Position numbers and translations under genes: made by a program. The notes under the pieces are model-generated. The model was given only the letters and a program-made list of their open reading frames with translations, was not told the DNA's origin and made no database searches. Below are positions 1 through 10,240 of a stretch of DNA of 41,543 nt, piece after piece. Source of the stretch: Penium margaritaceum (lineage: Eukaryota; Streptophyta; Zygnematophyceae; Desmidiales; Peniaceae); NCBI GenBank assembly GCA_023375785.1, contig SZWC01000578.1:145090-186632 (forward strand). Direction: 5' to 3'. The first letter of the stretch is position 1; each line of letters begins with the position of its first letter.

Positions 1-107
1 AGAGGGAGAGAGAGGAAGAGAGAGGGAGAGAGGGAGAGAGAGGGAGAGAGGGAGAGATAGGGAGAGAGAGAGGGAGAGAGGGAGAGAGAGGAAGAGAGAG
101 GGAGAGG
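1..107. repeat. GA-rich microsatellite
   Basis: Nearly pure purine tract of GGGAGA and GAGA units with scattered GGAAGA variants. On the minus strand it is a CT tract just after the splice donor of the cyclophilin exon, so it lies inside that gene's first intron. Its position at the window edge suggests the contig stops in this repeat. Confidence 0.95.
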
Positions 108-110
108 TAC

Positions 111-179
111 CTCCATAACGATTCTCCCTGCTGGCTTGCCACCAATGGTGATATCGAAGAATACGCGGGGGTTCGGCAT
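111..179 (-). CDS. Cyclophilin-type peptidyl-prolyl cis-trans isomerase, exon 1 (partial gene)
   Basis: Reading leftward from the ATG at 179-177, this exon encodes 23 residues beginning MPNPRVFFDITIGGKPAG and ending RIVME. That is the typical N-terminus of cytosolic cyclophilin A, first beta strand and turn, which in the family continues with an L-[FY]-A-D segment. The context before the ATG is AAC, favourable for initiation. The exon ends exactly at AG|GTACCT on the minus strand (GT at 110-109), a good 5' splice donor in phase 0, and the following intron is pyrimidine-rich. Cyclophilins catalyse proline cis-trans isomerisation in protein folding and bind cyclosporin. The active-site Arg, Phe and Trp residues lie in later exons beyond the left edge. 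The short exon was found from the translation, since it is too short to appear as a long ORF. The match is strong; the exact paralogue and whether it is functional cannot be judged from 23 residues. Confidence 0.88.
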
Positions 180-2050
180 GTTGACTGGTTGGGATGGTAC
201 AGACGAGGGGGAAAACTGGCGGATAGACTGCTGAGAACAGCAAAGCAGGTGAAACATGTGGTGAACGAACAATGCTGATTTTGCAGGAGAAAACCATCAC
301 CTAGGCCACCAGCAGTGACGGCAGCGCTAGTCACCCCTTCGTTCTCCACAATGATACAGGATTCACAACCTATGCCTGCAACTTTCCGGGTGTGTAGCAA
401 ATGGCTCCAGGCACTCAGCAAAAGCAACGTGCAGTATGTCTCGCACTGTATGGAGCACAACACATGCCAAGCTTAGGACACATCAGAAAATGGAATGGAT
501 GCACGCATGGACATGCACATGCCTGTGCACGCGCGTGCCAAATTCTGCTTGGCACATAGAGCGTGCCAAGCATGCATAGGCCGCGGAAACCCACGGGCGC
601 ATCTCTCAAGTAAGAGATGGCGCACGGCACAGACCGCCAAACAGACAACGAGGCACGGAGACAGAACAAAAAAAGGGCTAAAAACTAGGACGGGGATTAA
701 GACGGCCATCAGATTAGTGGGCAAGTGGAAAGGTAGATCACCCCCAACCCCAAAAAAAATCTGCATAGCACAGACTACATACCACAGTCCAAAGAGATTG
801 GACTCGTTACGGTGAGGAGACCAAATAAAAAGGAGAGTGATAGTGAACGCCGCAACAAACCGAAATAAAAAACGAGAAAGTGCTCGACTACCATAGTAGC
901 CAGACCAAATCCAACAGCTTACAAGGACCGAGCATCATGAAGGAAACAACGTAAACCATGAGAGAATCAAGAGGAAGGAAAACCGCGGCACGATATCAGA
1001 GCGAAAGAAATGGCGAACTGGCTTTTGACAGTCGTCGGCACCAGAAACGCAACACAGAAAACATGTAAACAAAGCTTCTCAGCGAATGACAATGACATAA
1101 TGAACGACATGCAGCATGAGCAAGTTGAAGCGGAAAGACAGGAAGAAGGGGAGAGAAAAGCAAGTCGACCGCAGACGTCTCCAAAAAATTAGACCATCTG
1201 CCATGGAGCAGGCCGACGCGATTTCGCTGGCGTGAGCTAGCGAGTGGAACCTGCGGCCCCTGGCACGTGGGCTACGTCTCCTGTGTCGCCTGAGGCAACA
1301 CAAGCATGCGCTTCCAAAAGAACGAGCGGAGGCGTGCTCGTGTTCCATTCGTGCACGAAAAACAGCAGAAAACGAGTCGTAGTGCGCAGAATGATTTACG
1401 ATTGCTTCGCTGATTAAAAATGAACGTCCTACGCGCATCTGCCCACGCACTAACAGTACCTTATTCACATGCGCGCACATTCAAACTCAAAGAGCAAGAG
1501 CACAGTGCCACGGGCGGCGGTGAACAACGGCAATAATGGAATTCCCAGCAGCAGCCACAAAAAGCAGGGCAAGAAACAGACGACGCAGTGCGTAGGGAGA
1601 AACGGAGACAAGCAGTTGCACCTTGAGCAGAACAGCAAACTAGAGCGTCAAAAGGGGTGACGGCAGCAACAAAAGATACAGCAGGGCAGACATGGACGCG
1701 AGCAGTAGCAATCCAGGCACGGGCTCCCGCACACAAGCACAAGCTTCGGCCCGGGGACTCACCCTTGAAGGACGTCGATGGCAAATGGAAGCAAGTGCAA
1801 CGGCAATGCTGCGCGCCGGCAACTGCGACGATGGTCGAACGGGTGGAAACTGTTCCTAGGGAAAGCTTCGACCGACAAGTACCTCGTTGCGGAGAAGCTG
1901 AATTCACTCCCGTGTCGCACCTCACCCACCCACCCAGTTGGCAACAAGCGACACAGGAATTGCGACCTGCAACATGAGCGAAATCAACAAACGTGTCCAA
2001 TGCTACCCGCTACGACTACAAGGAGAAGACACTAACAGAACGTAAGTGCC
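180..2050. other. Region upstream of the cyclophilin exon; no recognisable gene
   Basis: Mixed-composition sequence lying 5' of the cyclophilin start on the minus strand, so it should contain its 5' UTR and promoter. I saw no clear TATA box or upstream exon. Short ORFs on both strands have low-complexity Arg/Cys/Ser-rich translations with no domain signature and are taken as chance. Confidence 0.5.
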
Positions 2051-3829
2051 CTTGTTCTCTCTCCTGTGTTCCAAATGTCTCAAGGATTAGTCGTAAATAT
2101 AAATAAGCCATGTGTAGAGAAAATGGAGCTCCATAAGCCCCGTAAAACTGAGGAACACCATCAGCCTTATTGTACAAAGTCTTCAATAATACAATTGAGA
2201 ATTGATATTCTTGAATTTTCATGCATCTTTAAGCTCGTGGCTTCTTTTCCGACACGTATGAAATAAAAAACCTACAACTCAACATTTTATTCCCTTTTCT
2301 TAACTTTTCTTATCATAATTTTGTGATCCTTTCTAACAATTACTTTCACTTCTATGAAATTGAAAGACTCCATTGGTGCATTCATGGAAAGGATTGTGTT
2401 CTTCTTATTTAATTGAACGGTCCGTCACAATTTAGGTGAAATTTTACTACAAATTTCTATTTCCATACAGAATATATTTTATTCTTTGATGAAATGAAAT
2501 GCACCTAACAAAAAGCCTTATCCGTAAAGATGTGTGTGAGTGAGAGTTTTTACGCATGTAATAAACACGCCATGGGTTCGGTCAAACGCATGAAAACATC
2601 AACTTTCATGGAAATGAGGCTCAACTTCCCAATCTAAAGGTCTTCTAAGGTTAAAAAAAAAACCTTCAAAATGGACGAGTAAAAATCATTATTAGCTTTA
2701 CATTTTTTAAGATTGTAGTAAACTATGCTACTATTCATGACACTTTAGGGGATAAAGTTTTAATTTCTATCCTTGTCTAAGTAAGATACCATAGAAAACA
2801 TTTCTTGAGGAATGTAAAGCATCGTGGAATTTTTATGAAATTTATAAAATCATCATTTAACGCCATTTATCTGAGCCTAAAGGTCTCTTTCAGACATGGT
2901 TCGTCATTTTATTTGAACTTAATAGAATTGATCTTCCTTCTTGTGTTGAATGATTCCGTTAATGTGTATTTGACAATAATCACATCCATCTTTCATTCTA
3001 ATTTTCTAACGAACATAACATGAAAATTTATTGTACTCTAGTTATTACACTACATGTATTTGATCTTTCCTCTAGGTAACACTCATCACACATATCATTT
3101 CTAATATTTGTCTTGTTCAACCTTTTGTGATAATAATTTGGCGTATTTGTCTTATTTACTCGTTGATACCTCCCACAATTGAGATTTCAAAAGAAATCCG
3201 TTCTCTACATTTTTAAGTTAATGGATTAACTCATTTTTGTAAATTAATAATCGTATCACGGTTCTAGTAATTTGTTTCTTAATATAAATCGTTTATGTAA
3301 TTTTTAATTTTCTATCATCTATGTTCTTGATGGAATTCATCTTCGCTTAAATTTTCCATCACCAAATTTGGTACTAGTTTCATAATGACCACTATTTCCA
3401 ATAAAAGATTTTAATTTCTACTATTACTCGTCGTTTCTTGTTTATGTATTCATTAATGACCCTATAATCATTTCAAGATGTATCCTCGTATTGAGAACTA
3501 GGCTCTTTGATATTATTTTAAATATTTATATTATGACGTGTTTTAATTCTCTTTGATATGTGATGTTTTTTAAGTATGTTCTGTTGTGTTGGATCTTATG
3601 TTTAGTTACATGTAAATATGTTGGTGGGACTAGTGGTGGAGGGGAGAATCATCAACGTCTTCTCGTTAATGAATAATGAATTAATGCATAATTATCCGTT
3701 TTTGGGGCCTTTCGTGGTTTTTATGCAGTGTTTGTGAATAATATATTGTTGTACCAATTTTTGTTAAATCTTATGTACAAACTTTTTTCGAAGTGAGCAA
3801 ACATACTGGTCAGTCATGGTGAATCGCGT
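2051..3829. other. AT-rich intergenic stretch, nothing recognised
   Basis: Strongly AT-rich with many T runs, and no ORF of useful length beyond 60-70 codons. No inverted or direct terminal repeats were noticed. The change from AT-rich to GC-richer sequence near 3830 is abrupt and may mark an old insertion edge. Confidence 0.5.
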
Positions 3830-4266
3830 CCGCTGTAGAAAACATTAACCTAGACAACGTTAACCCAACTCAGCTGGACGCTTCCGGTCATTCTATCACA
3901 CAGGGGGGTATAATTCTGCCCGCTTTGTTTTTCCCGCTAACCTGGCATCTCGGAATATCGAACTGAATTTGGGGACGTGATTGCGGCCAGAGGCACCAGT
4001 TGCTCGGCAAACTCGCGCTGAGTAAGCGACCGTTCCCCCCGCCCTTGGTCCAGGGAGCCGCCGCCATGCCGTAGTGAACGAGGTTCCGTATCGGCGAAGC
4101 CGGCAAGAGAGAATATGCGGTCCACGCGGCACTTGGCCAATCCACGTCCTGATCTCGGTCATCGGAGCTGGCAACTGGTCAAGAGTTGTGCTTACGCGGC
4201 AGGAAAAGATCAGAGCGAGCCCGCACACGAAGCAAAGCGGAAATGCATCGATCGAAAGCTGATCAT
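3830..4266. other. GC-richer segment immediately 5' of the LINE, unidentified
   Basis: Composition changes sharply from the AT-rich stretch before it. If the 18-bp direct repeat at 4267-4284 is a target-site duplication, this is pre-insertion sequence that was once continuous with 8362 onward, which is also GC-richer. The alternative is that it is the 5' UTR of the LINE itself. Minus-strand reading frames here (3896-4288) have no recognised domain. Confidence 0.4.
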
Positions 4267-4284
4267 GTTTCAAAGCGCGAACTT
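4267..4284 (+). repeat. Left copy of 18-bp target-site duplication of the LINE
   Basis: GTTTCAAAGCGCGAACTT occurs here and identically at 8344-8361, directly after an A-rich tail. This is the expected arrangement for target-primed reverse transcription of a non-LTR element. Confidence 0.8.
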
Positions 4285-4960
4285 TCAATCCTTCATTTTA
4301 ACTGCAATGGCCTGAATAATCCAAGAAAGCACAAACACATTCAGATCTTCCTCTCTGAAAATAAGACCGACGTTTGCATAGCTACAGACACACGAATTGA
4401 ACCCATGACATGCTAAAATACTCCCCATTGCAGAGCTTCTATACCCTTTACCACAATAATGCAACATCTTCTCGTCACGGAGGCATTCTTGTAGGGACAC
4501 TCCCCCAGACACAATGCAAAGCATCCAACGTGAGAGGAGGTCGCACTACACACTCCAAACTCACCAAACACGGCACAGAACTACGTATCACAGCAATTTA
4601 TGATCCCCCTCAACCCTCTGAACAACACAATTTCTGGGAGACGTTGCACCAAGAACTCACCATACACAGCCCACATGTACTCCTAGGTGACTTCAACTGC
4701 ACCATATCCGATATTGACAGACACCCCATCACACAAACACGAGAACGCATGTTACAATCGATCCTCGATCGTCACCAACTTCACGACACTTTCCGTCACA
4801 CACACCCATCATCACGTGAATACACCTTCCACTCAAAACCTCACAACACATTCTCCCGGATCGATCGTATCGACACCCTAAAAAATCTTCCTTTCTCCAT
4901 CACCCGCATCGAACACAAACCTCTCCCGACATGTCTAAGCGACCACATAGCAGGGAACTG
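4285..4960 (+). pseudogene. LINE apurinic-type endonuclease (EEP) domain, frameshifted
   Basis: The endonuclease nicks the target DNA before reverse transcription. Visible family motifs in order: HFNCNGLNN near the start, CIATDTRIE (4376-4402, where the usual E-T-R catalytic motif reads D-T-R), LLGDFNCTISD (from about 4680), FSRIDRI (near 4855) and LSDHIAG (about 4935), the last being the catalytic SDH box. The first segment up to 4416 is in a different frame from 4410 onward, with a stop after EPMTC, so at least one frameshift lies near 4410. Replacement of the glutamate may be real divergence or decay. Confidence 0.85.
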
Positions 4961-4989
4961 GCTGACACTCCACTTTACTGCCCAAGGAA

Positions 4990-6843
4990 TAACTAAAGGC
5001 CCTGGATACTGGAGACTTAACACATCCCTGCGCCAAATACCTTGGACGCAACGCCTTATCAAAGCTACATCGGCAACAACTTGGCCCACTCAAAGGACAA
5101 CCCTCACTAAAAAGCTCAAGCAATTCAGCAGACAAGAATCCGTACGTGTCAAGAAAACCATTGCCCACCTCAAGCACCGAATTATGCAACACCAACAAAC
5201 TACACGCTCCACACCGGACCTAAACACTCCATGCCAAGCGCAATCACTCCACCAAAAGCTCAACCAATACATCCAACACAAGGCAAAATTCCTTACAAAA
5301 GCCGCGAAACTACGCTGGAATACGCAAGCCACCACACCATCCTCCATGCTCACGAATCGCATCCGCCGCCGCAAAGCTCAAACCCTTATCACCAACATCA
5401 CCTCCTCCACCGGAGCACGTCTCAACACTCAAGAAACCATAATCCAAGAAGCCACCCGCATCTTTGAACAAACATGCAAACGACCAGACCACGATGCACC
5501 CCACGACATCCTCCTCCCCTTAAGACTACGCAAACACCTCCCGCAACATGTCTTCACCCGACTCCAAGCCCCCATCACACGCTGCGAACTCGTCTACGCG
5601 ATTCTCTCTCAGGCCTCCCACAAAGCCCCTGGGCCCGACGGACTCCCGGGAGAATTCTACAAAGCCATCCTCCCCGAAACTGAGAACACGGACCTCCTCC
5701 TCCGCCACTACAACGACCTCTTCACCAACCCACACCTCTATCCCAACTTCAACACCTCCATCACCGTCCTGCTCCACAAAAAAGATGACCACACGCTTTC
5801 GACCAACTATAGACCCATCTCCCTTCTGAACGTTGAATACAAAATCATTGCCAAATTACTCGCCGAACGCCTCAAACTGGATCATAAACCAGGATCAGTC
5901 AGGGTTTGTCTCCGGTCGGAATATCCAACACAACCTTACGCAACTACAAGACATCCACCAATGGGCCACCACAACAAAGACACCCCTATACTACCTTGCA
6001 GCGGATTTTGAAAAGGCCTATGATTCCCTCGACAGAAAATTCCTACGTGCCACCCTCGCCCACCTCGGTCTCCCACACTTCTACACCGCAACACCACTAC
6101 CCAACTCCTCATCAATGGCCACCTTACCCCCACTGTGACACTCCACTTTGGAGTGCGTCGGGGATGCCCAATCGCCCCCGCCCTATTCATCTGTGCAATG
6201 GAACCCATAGCTGACTTCCTTCGCGAACGTCTCCCAGGCATCCACCTCACACCCCAAACAAGACATACCTTCGCAGGGTATGCGGACGACGCCACCCTCC
6301 TCCTCCGCTCCGAAGAAGACACAAAGAAATGCAGCAGGACTCTACGCACCATCGCCAGAATCACTGGCCTCCGAACCAACGCCCGCAAAACCCGCATCCT
6401 CCCCATCGGTGATCACACACCCACTCCATCATCTGCCCCGTACACCGTCACCGACGGGCCAATTCGCATTCTAGGCATTATATTCAGTGTCACCTTCACC
6501 CCCTCGGACACATGGCAACCCATCCTCCAACGCATCAAGAACGCCATCCCCTTATGGAATAGCTTTCGCGCGCCTATACGAACCAAGATAGTCGCCATTA
6601 ATAGCTATCTAAACCCAAATTCCTCTATTACTCGTACACTGTCCCTCCCCCAATGAGGGACCTCCTCCAATTCATCTCTAGCCACAAATCCCCAGCCGAC
6701 CCTAAGAGATCCATCCGCATCTACTCACGCGACACCGCCACCACACCAGTAAGCCAACAAGGCCTCGGGCTCAAATGGCCTGCCACACTGATGGGCGCCC
6801 AAAGCGCCAGATGGATATACGACTTCTACCGCCAAGGACAATA
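4990..6843 (+). pseudogene. LINE reverse transcriptase domain, multiply frameshifted
   Basis: Non-LTR reverse transcriptase; it copies the element's RNA at the nicked target. Conserved blocks in order: SHKAPGPDGLPGEFYKAIL (about 5614-5670), TNYRPISLLNVEYKIIAKLL (about 5800-5860), QSGFVSGRNIQ (about 5896), AADFEKAYDSLDRKF (block A, catalytic Asp, about 5998), FGVRRGCPIAPALF (block B, about 6148) and GYADDATLLL (block C, with YADD at 6279-6290). The catalytic YADD and block A Asp are intact. A frameshift near 5890 splits the linker, one near 6090-6135 splits A from B, and another near 6610 splits the thumb, so no continuous product can be made. Confidence 0.92.
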
Positions 6844-6944
6844 GGCATAGAAATATACCCTTATGCACAGCCAGCGCCTCCCAAAAGCTAGCCACTTCTT
6901 CCTCTCCCATCCAGCCATCCTACGCCTCCGCTCACTCAACTGCT

Positions 6945-8247
6945 GAAAAAATGGATCCTAGCCTTTCAATATTTCCTTCAAACACAACCCGAGATAAAAT
7001 CCCCAAACCTCATCCAAGCTAAAATTGCTGAAGAATACTTAGTATACAATCGTTTCCTAACAAAACCCGATGGCACACCATTTGACCACACACAAAATGA
7101 ATGCTTCCTCCTCACCACTGAACTCCAAATCAAACACCTCTTCTCACAAGACCTTCGCGACAGCCTCCGTCCACCACTAACCCCACCACAACTCACCGTC
7201 CTAGACACTGTCATTGATCACCTTCCCCTGACCTGGCAACGCACAATGCTCAACCGCCCTACATTCCAAGACATCCTACAATACACCAAATATGTCACTC
7301 TCTCTTCCCTCTGCGGTCTCCCGATCACAATCGGCTATAAAATCAAACCACATCAAGAACTTTACCTCGGGGCCCCAATGCACATCGACATCGTCACCGG
7401 GAAAGTTGAGCCCCACCCATGGCTCCCTATCACCAACCTCGACCCACAACACGTCATCCCAATCTACTGCAAAAAGCGCTCCCTCATATCCATTCCTACC
7501 CAGCCCAACATACCGTGCCATCGGGTAGGCACGGCAAAAAACTCTCTAGGCGAACTATACAATAAATTGCTCCCCATAACAAAACCCACCCCCACATACC
7601 AACTATCTTGGACAAGACACTTCCCCACGATGCCTCAAAACTGGGCCATTATTCACAAAAAACTAACATCCCTCCCCATCAACTTACGCACACAAGACGT
7701 CATGCTTCGTATCTTCCTACGAAGCATCCAAGTAAATGCCCGCAACAAATTTCTACCCCCGCCATCGTCCCCAAAGTGCCCTAGATGCCCCAATGATGAA
7801 ACCATAGAACACTGCTTCCTTCTCTGCCCTCATCTGAGACCCCTCACTCAACGGTTGCTAACCATCTACACCGTCCTTTTCCCAAAGAAAAAACCAGACA
7901 TTATTGACATGTTAATTGGGCCCCTCGAACACCCCACACACCCCCTCTGGGAACTCATAAGACCTCATCTATTCCATGAAATCTGGCAAGAGCAGTGGCG
8001 ATCTCCTAAAAGTAACCCCACCTCCAAGCTGACACTCACCCTCCCATCGACCCTCCAAGAAACAATCCACCTAAGTGCACAAATCATCCAATCCCAAAAC
8101 AAAACGCGATCCAAACGTAACCACACGCACTTGCTCAGTTGGACCTCCCCATTCTGCAATGCAGCACGTGGGCAAGGACACCCCACACTATACCTCTCGA
8201 ACAGTTTCCGCCTATGGTTGAAACACCCCAGGTTATACTCGCTGTAG
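6945..8247 (+). pseudogene. LINE C-terminal region with CCHC (zf-RVT-like) motif
   Basis: This frame is open from about 6945, well before the first ATG at 7246, to the stop at 8245-8247. It is therefore the 3' part of the single pol-like ORF. CPRCPNDETIEHCFLLCPH (about 7777-7833) fits C-x2-C-x7-H-x4-C, the zinc-binding motif common at the C-terminus of L1-clade plant elements. The rest is proline- and threonine-rich with no recognised motif. About 430 residues without a stop make this the best-preserved part of the element. Confidence 0.82.
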
Positions 8248-8343
8248 TTTGGGGGGGCGGGCTCAATACCCGAGCTGATTTTGGTGTCACGGTGACCCTC
8301 CCCTCCCTACTGGTTACGACCACGGGGAAAAGAAGAAAAAAAG

Positions 8344-8361
8344 GTTTCAAAGCGCGAACTT
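8344..8361 (+). repeat. Right copy of 18-bp LINE target-site duplication
   Basis: Identical to 4267-4284 and directly preceded by an A-rich tail (AAAAGAAGAAAAAAAG). The G at 8344 may belong to the tail or the duplication, so the boundary is uncertain by one base. Confidence 0.8.
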
Positions 8362-8794
8362 CCTATTTCTCGAACCCTGATCCTAAGCGTCTAAAGGAGG
8401 TGGTGGCTACCTCAGACGAAAACATGCCTCAGAGGTGCGCCCGGGCCGATGAATCAACACCCCTTTCAAGGAAATTTTCATGAGGTATTCTAAAAAAAAA
8501 AATATTTTTTGATCTCTTGAGCATAACAAAATATGGAGATGACGATTGACGTGAATGATTCTCATTTGTTCAAAGTAACTTGAAACATTCGGAAGCCCGT
8601 TACCTAACGGTTACTCCATCGTAATGGGAAAAGAAAACAAAATGAGGCCATGAAACGTCTTTGTATTTATAGAGAGTAATTTTTCTTGGCGTTCCACTCA
8701 TTGTAGACAACCTTGGTCAATGTTGTTCAGCCCACCATCTCAACCTAGACAAGTTTGAACGACAACTCCCTCTTGCATCCCCTTTTATTCCGGT
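8362..8794. other. Spacer between LINE and chromovirus, no gene seen
   Basis: Presumed continuation of the sequence left of the LINE. No domain or ORF of note. It contains a 10-A run near 8493. Confidence 0.5.
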
Positions 8795-8799
8795 GTGGT
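8795..8799. repeat. Left target-site duplication GTGGT of the chromovirus
   Basis: GTGGT occurs directly outside both LTR ends (here and 17281-17285). A 5-bp duplication is usual for Ty3 integrases. Confidence 0.85.
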
Positions 8800-8933
8800 T
8801 ATAACGGGTCGAGTCTCGAGCTCCTGCTTTGAATTCGTCATCGGAGTTCGTAGAATGGCGTTCTCAGTCTGCGTCAGGAGTTTACCCCCTTCGCAAGACT
8901 GAGGGACAATCGTCATCAATGACCCAGAACAGG

Positions 8934-8981
8934 GAGACTCGTATATTTCGAGTCTCCTGAGACTCGAATATTTTGAGTCTC
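8934..8981. repeat. Tandem pair of 23-bp palindromes in the 3' LTR
   Basis: 8934-8956 and 8959-8981 each begin GAGACTCG and end (C/T)GAGTCTC around an AT-rich centre. The 5' LTR has a single, better-paired copy at 16772-16794. The tandem state explains about 25 bp of the length difference between the LTRs. Confidence 0.85.
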
Positions 8982-9425
8982 CGGAGGCCCATTTCCGTTT
9001 TTAACCAAACCCCTTGTTTTAGGACCCAAACCGGGGGTTCTTACCTCAAACTCGTGTATTTGCACAAGTTATTTTGTTTGTTTTATGTCGAAGTTTGTCG
9101 TAAACGAACTTCGATTTACGTTTTGTCGTTCTGGCGCGAAATCGTCACGTGCGAGGCATGCTGGCGATTTCGCGCCAGCTATTTCGACCTCACCCTCGCT
9201 CCCCCTATCCCTCGTCCTCGCTTGCTCGTTTGCAAGGAGGGCGAGGGGGGTCGAGGGCACGAGGCCACGAGGTCTCACCCTCGAGGCCCTCGTGGCCCCT
9301 CAGCCGCCGATCGGGCTGGCGGCTGGCCGGCCGGTCCCTTGGCCGGCCGCCGGCCGTCCAGCCGACCGGCAGCGAGCTGGCCGGCGGCCAGCGAAGTGCT
9401 GGCCGCCAGCCAGTCCTCACTGACA

Positions 9426-9452
9426 CGAGGGGTGGTGCGCAACCACCCCTCG
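9426..9452. repeat. Perfect inverted repeat near the U3 start of the LTR
   Basis: CGAGGGGTGGT, a 5-base GCGCA centre, then ACCACCCCTCG: an 11-bp perfect stem. The other LTR has the same hairpin with one mismatch (about 17213-17239). It lies 41-67 bp inside the LTR terminus. Confidence 0.85.
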
Positions 9453-9493
9453 CATCAGCGAGGAGGGAGGGCCGAACCGGCCTTCCCGCTACA

Positions 9494-9504
9494 TTCCTCC
9501 TCAC
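9494..9504 (-). promoter_or_regulatory. Polypurine tract of the chromovirus
   Basis: Minus strand reads GTGAGGAGGAA directly before the LTR start TGTAGC. This is the expected plus-strand primer position. Confidence 0.85.
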
Positions 9505-9639
9505 TTATTATGAACCGTCCCAGTTCATGAACAACAAGTAGGATTGTCAGTCAGTGAGTCATCAACATTGTGAAAGAAAATTAATAATTTCAATCACCAG
9601 CTAAACATGAACACGTGCATGGTATTTAGACCTAAGCTA

Positions 9640-10240
9640 CTGCTTGTCGGTCAGCACGGCTAGCGGCCTCCCCCCTTTAGGCTGGAGCGTCCGCGCTACA
9701 ACCATGTTGGGCGTCCCCAACCTCCTATGGTCGCTGTCCATGAATGTTGCCCTGTGGGAATGTTGTTCACTTTTTTTGCGTTCAGGTGGTACCTCCTGCC
9801 ACGCGTCGATCTGTACGAGCTGCCAGCTCGCTCCAGTACTCGTTGACCACCCTTGTGGACAACCGAGATTCGGGCTCCCATGAATTATGTTCAGGTCCAC
9901 AACCGGCCCAATGGACGAGGTACTCCCTAACAACGCGCGACCGAAGAGTACGCTCTTGGTGCTGAAGTAGGCGAAGGTCCTCGTATTGACCATCGGCAGC
10001 CAGGTTTGCTGGCGGTGGCTGAACGGTTCCTTCTGCCGTGTATGTAACCAGTAGGCTCACATGAAACACGTCATGTATCTTCATACTCGGCGGAAGTAGC
10101 AATCGGTATGCCACTGGCCCGATGCGTGTCACAATGGGAAACAACCGAATCCACTTCGGTAGAAGTTTTCTTGCCCCTGGCGACTTCAGCTGAAGGCTTT
10201 TAGTGTTAAGCAACACTTTGTCACTGATGTCAAACGACAC
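9640..10240 (-). pseudogene. Integrase C-terminus and chromodomain of the chromovirus
   Basis: The minus frame from 10240 gives SFDISDKVLLNTKSLQLKSP, then a linker with KWIRLFPIVTRIGPVAYRL and IHDVFHVSLL, the conserved tail of chromoviral integrases. The chromodomain follows: HQERTLRSRVVREYLVHWAG, then CGPEHNSWEPESRL (about 9860-9960), with the W-x-G and SWEP motifs of the family. Chromodomains steer integration towards modified histone tails. The reading shifts between two minus frames near 9860-9990, so the end of the protein is disrupted. Confidence 0.88.

Larger units (their letters stand above)
4285..8343 (+). mobile_element. 5'-truncated non-LTR retrotransposon (LINE), inactive
   Basis: About 4.06 kb bounded by an 18-bp direct repeat. 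It starts inside the endonuclease N-terminus (SILHFNCNGLNNP), so any ORF1 and most or all of the 5' UTR are absent. The coding path changes frame several times: endonuclease start, then 4410 to about 5890, then about 5890-6090, then 6135 to about 6610, then about 6615-6843, then about 6945-8247. The 3' UTR is about 95 bp and ends in an A-rich tail (about 8328-8343). Domain order EN-RT-C-terminal CCHC is that of L1-like plant and algal LINEs. The coding strand is unusually rich in C and A and poor in G, unlike its flanks. Confidence 0.9.
8800..9493 (-). repeat. 3' LTR of the chromovirus (left copy)
   Basis: 694 bp. On the minus strand it begins TGTAGCGGG directly after the PPT and ends GTTATA, where the 5' LTR ends GTTACA, so the terminal CA has mutated to TA. 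It carries two copies of a palindrome at 8934-8981 where the other LTR has one, a GGCCGG-rich segment at about 9320-9380 and a 27-bp inverted repeat at 9426-9452. ORFs crossing it are not genes. Confidence 0.93.

Noticed and set aside
495..815. 106-codon plus-strand ORF and its minus-strand shadows
   Set aside because: Low-complexity, no motif, and lies in the presumed upstream region of the cyclophilin gene on the other strand.
1461..2000. 179-codon minus-strand ORF, the longest in the left 2 kb
   Set aside because: Cys/Ser/Arg-rich translation without domain signature, overlapped by several equally open frames; looks like chance in GC-richer sequence.
3896..4288. 130-codon minus ORF next to the LINE
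   Set aside because: No recognisable domain, and it crosses the left target duplication, so it cannot be an old intact gene.
9320..9380. GGCCGG-rich block as a CpG island or promoter
   Set aside because: Part of the LTR and present in both copies; no independent evidence of a host promoter.
8973..9541. Long plus-strand ORFs rich in Ala, Arg, Gly and Pro
   Set aside because: They lie wholly in the LTR, and related frames recur in the other LTR (16826-17281) as a result of the repeat.
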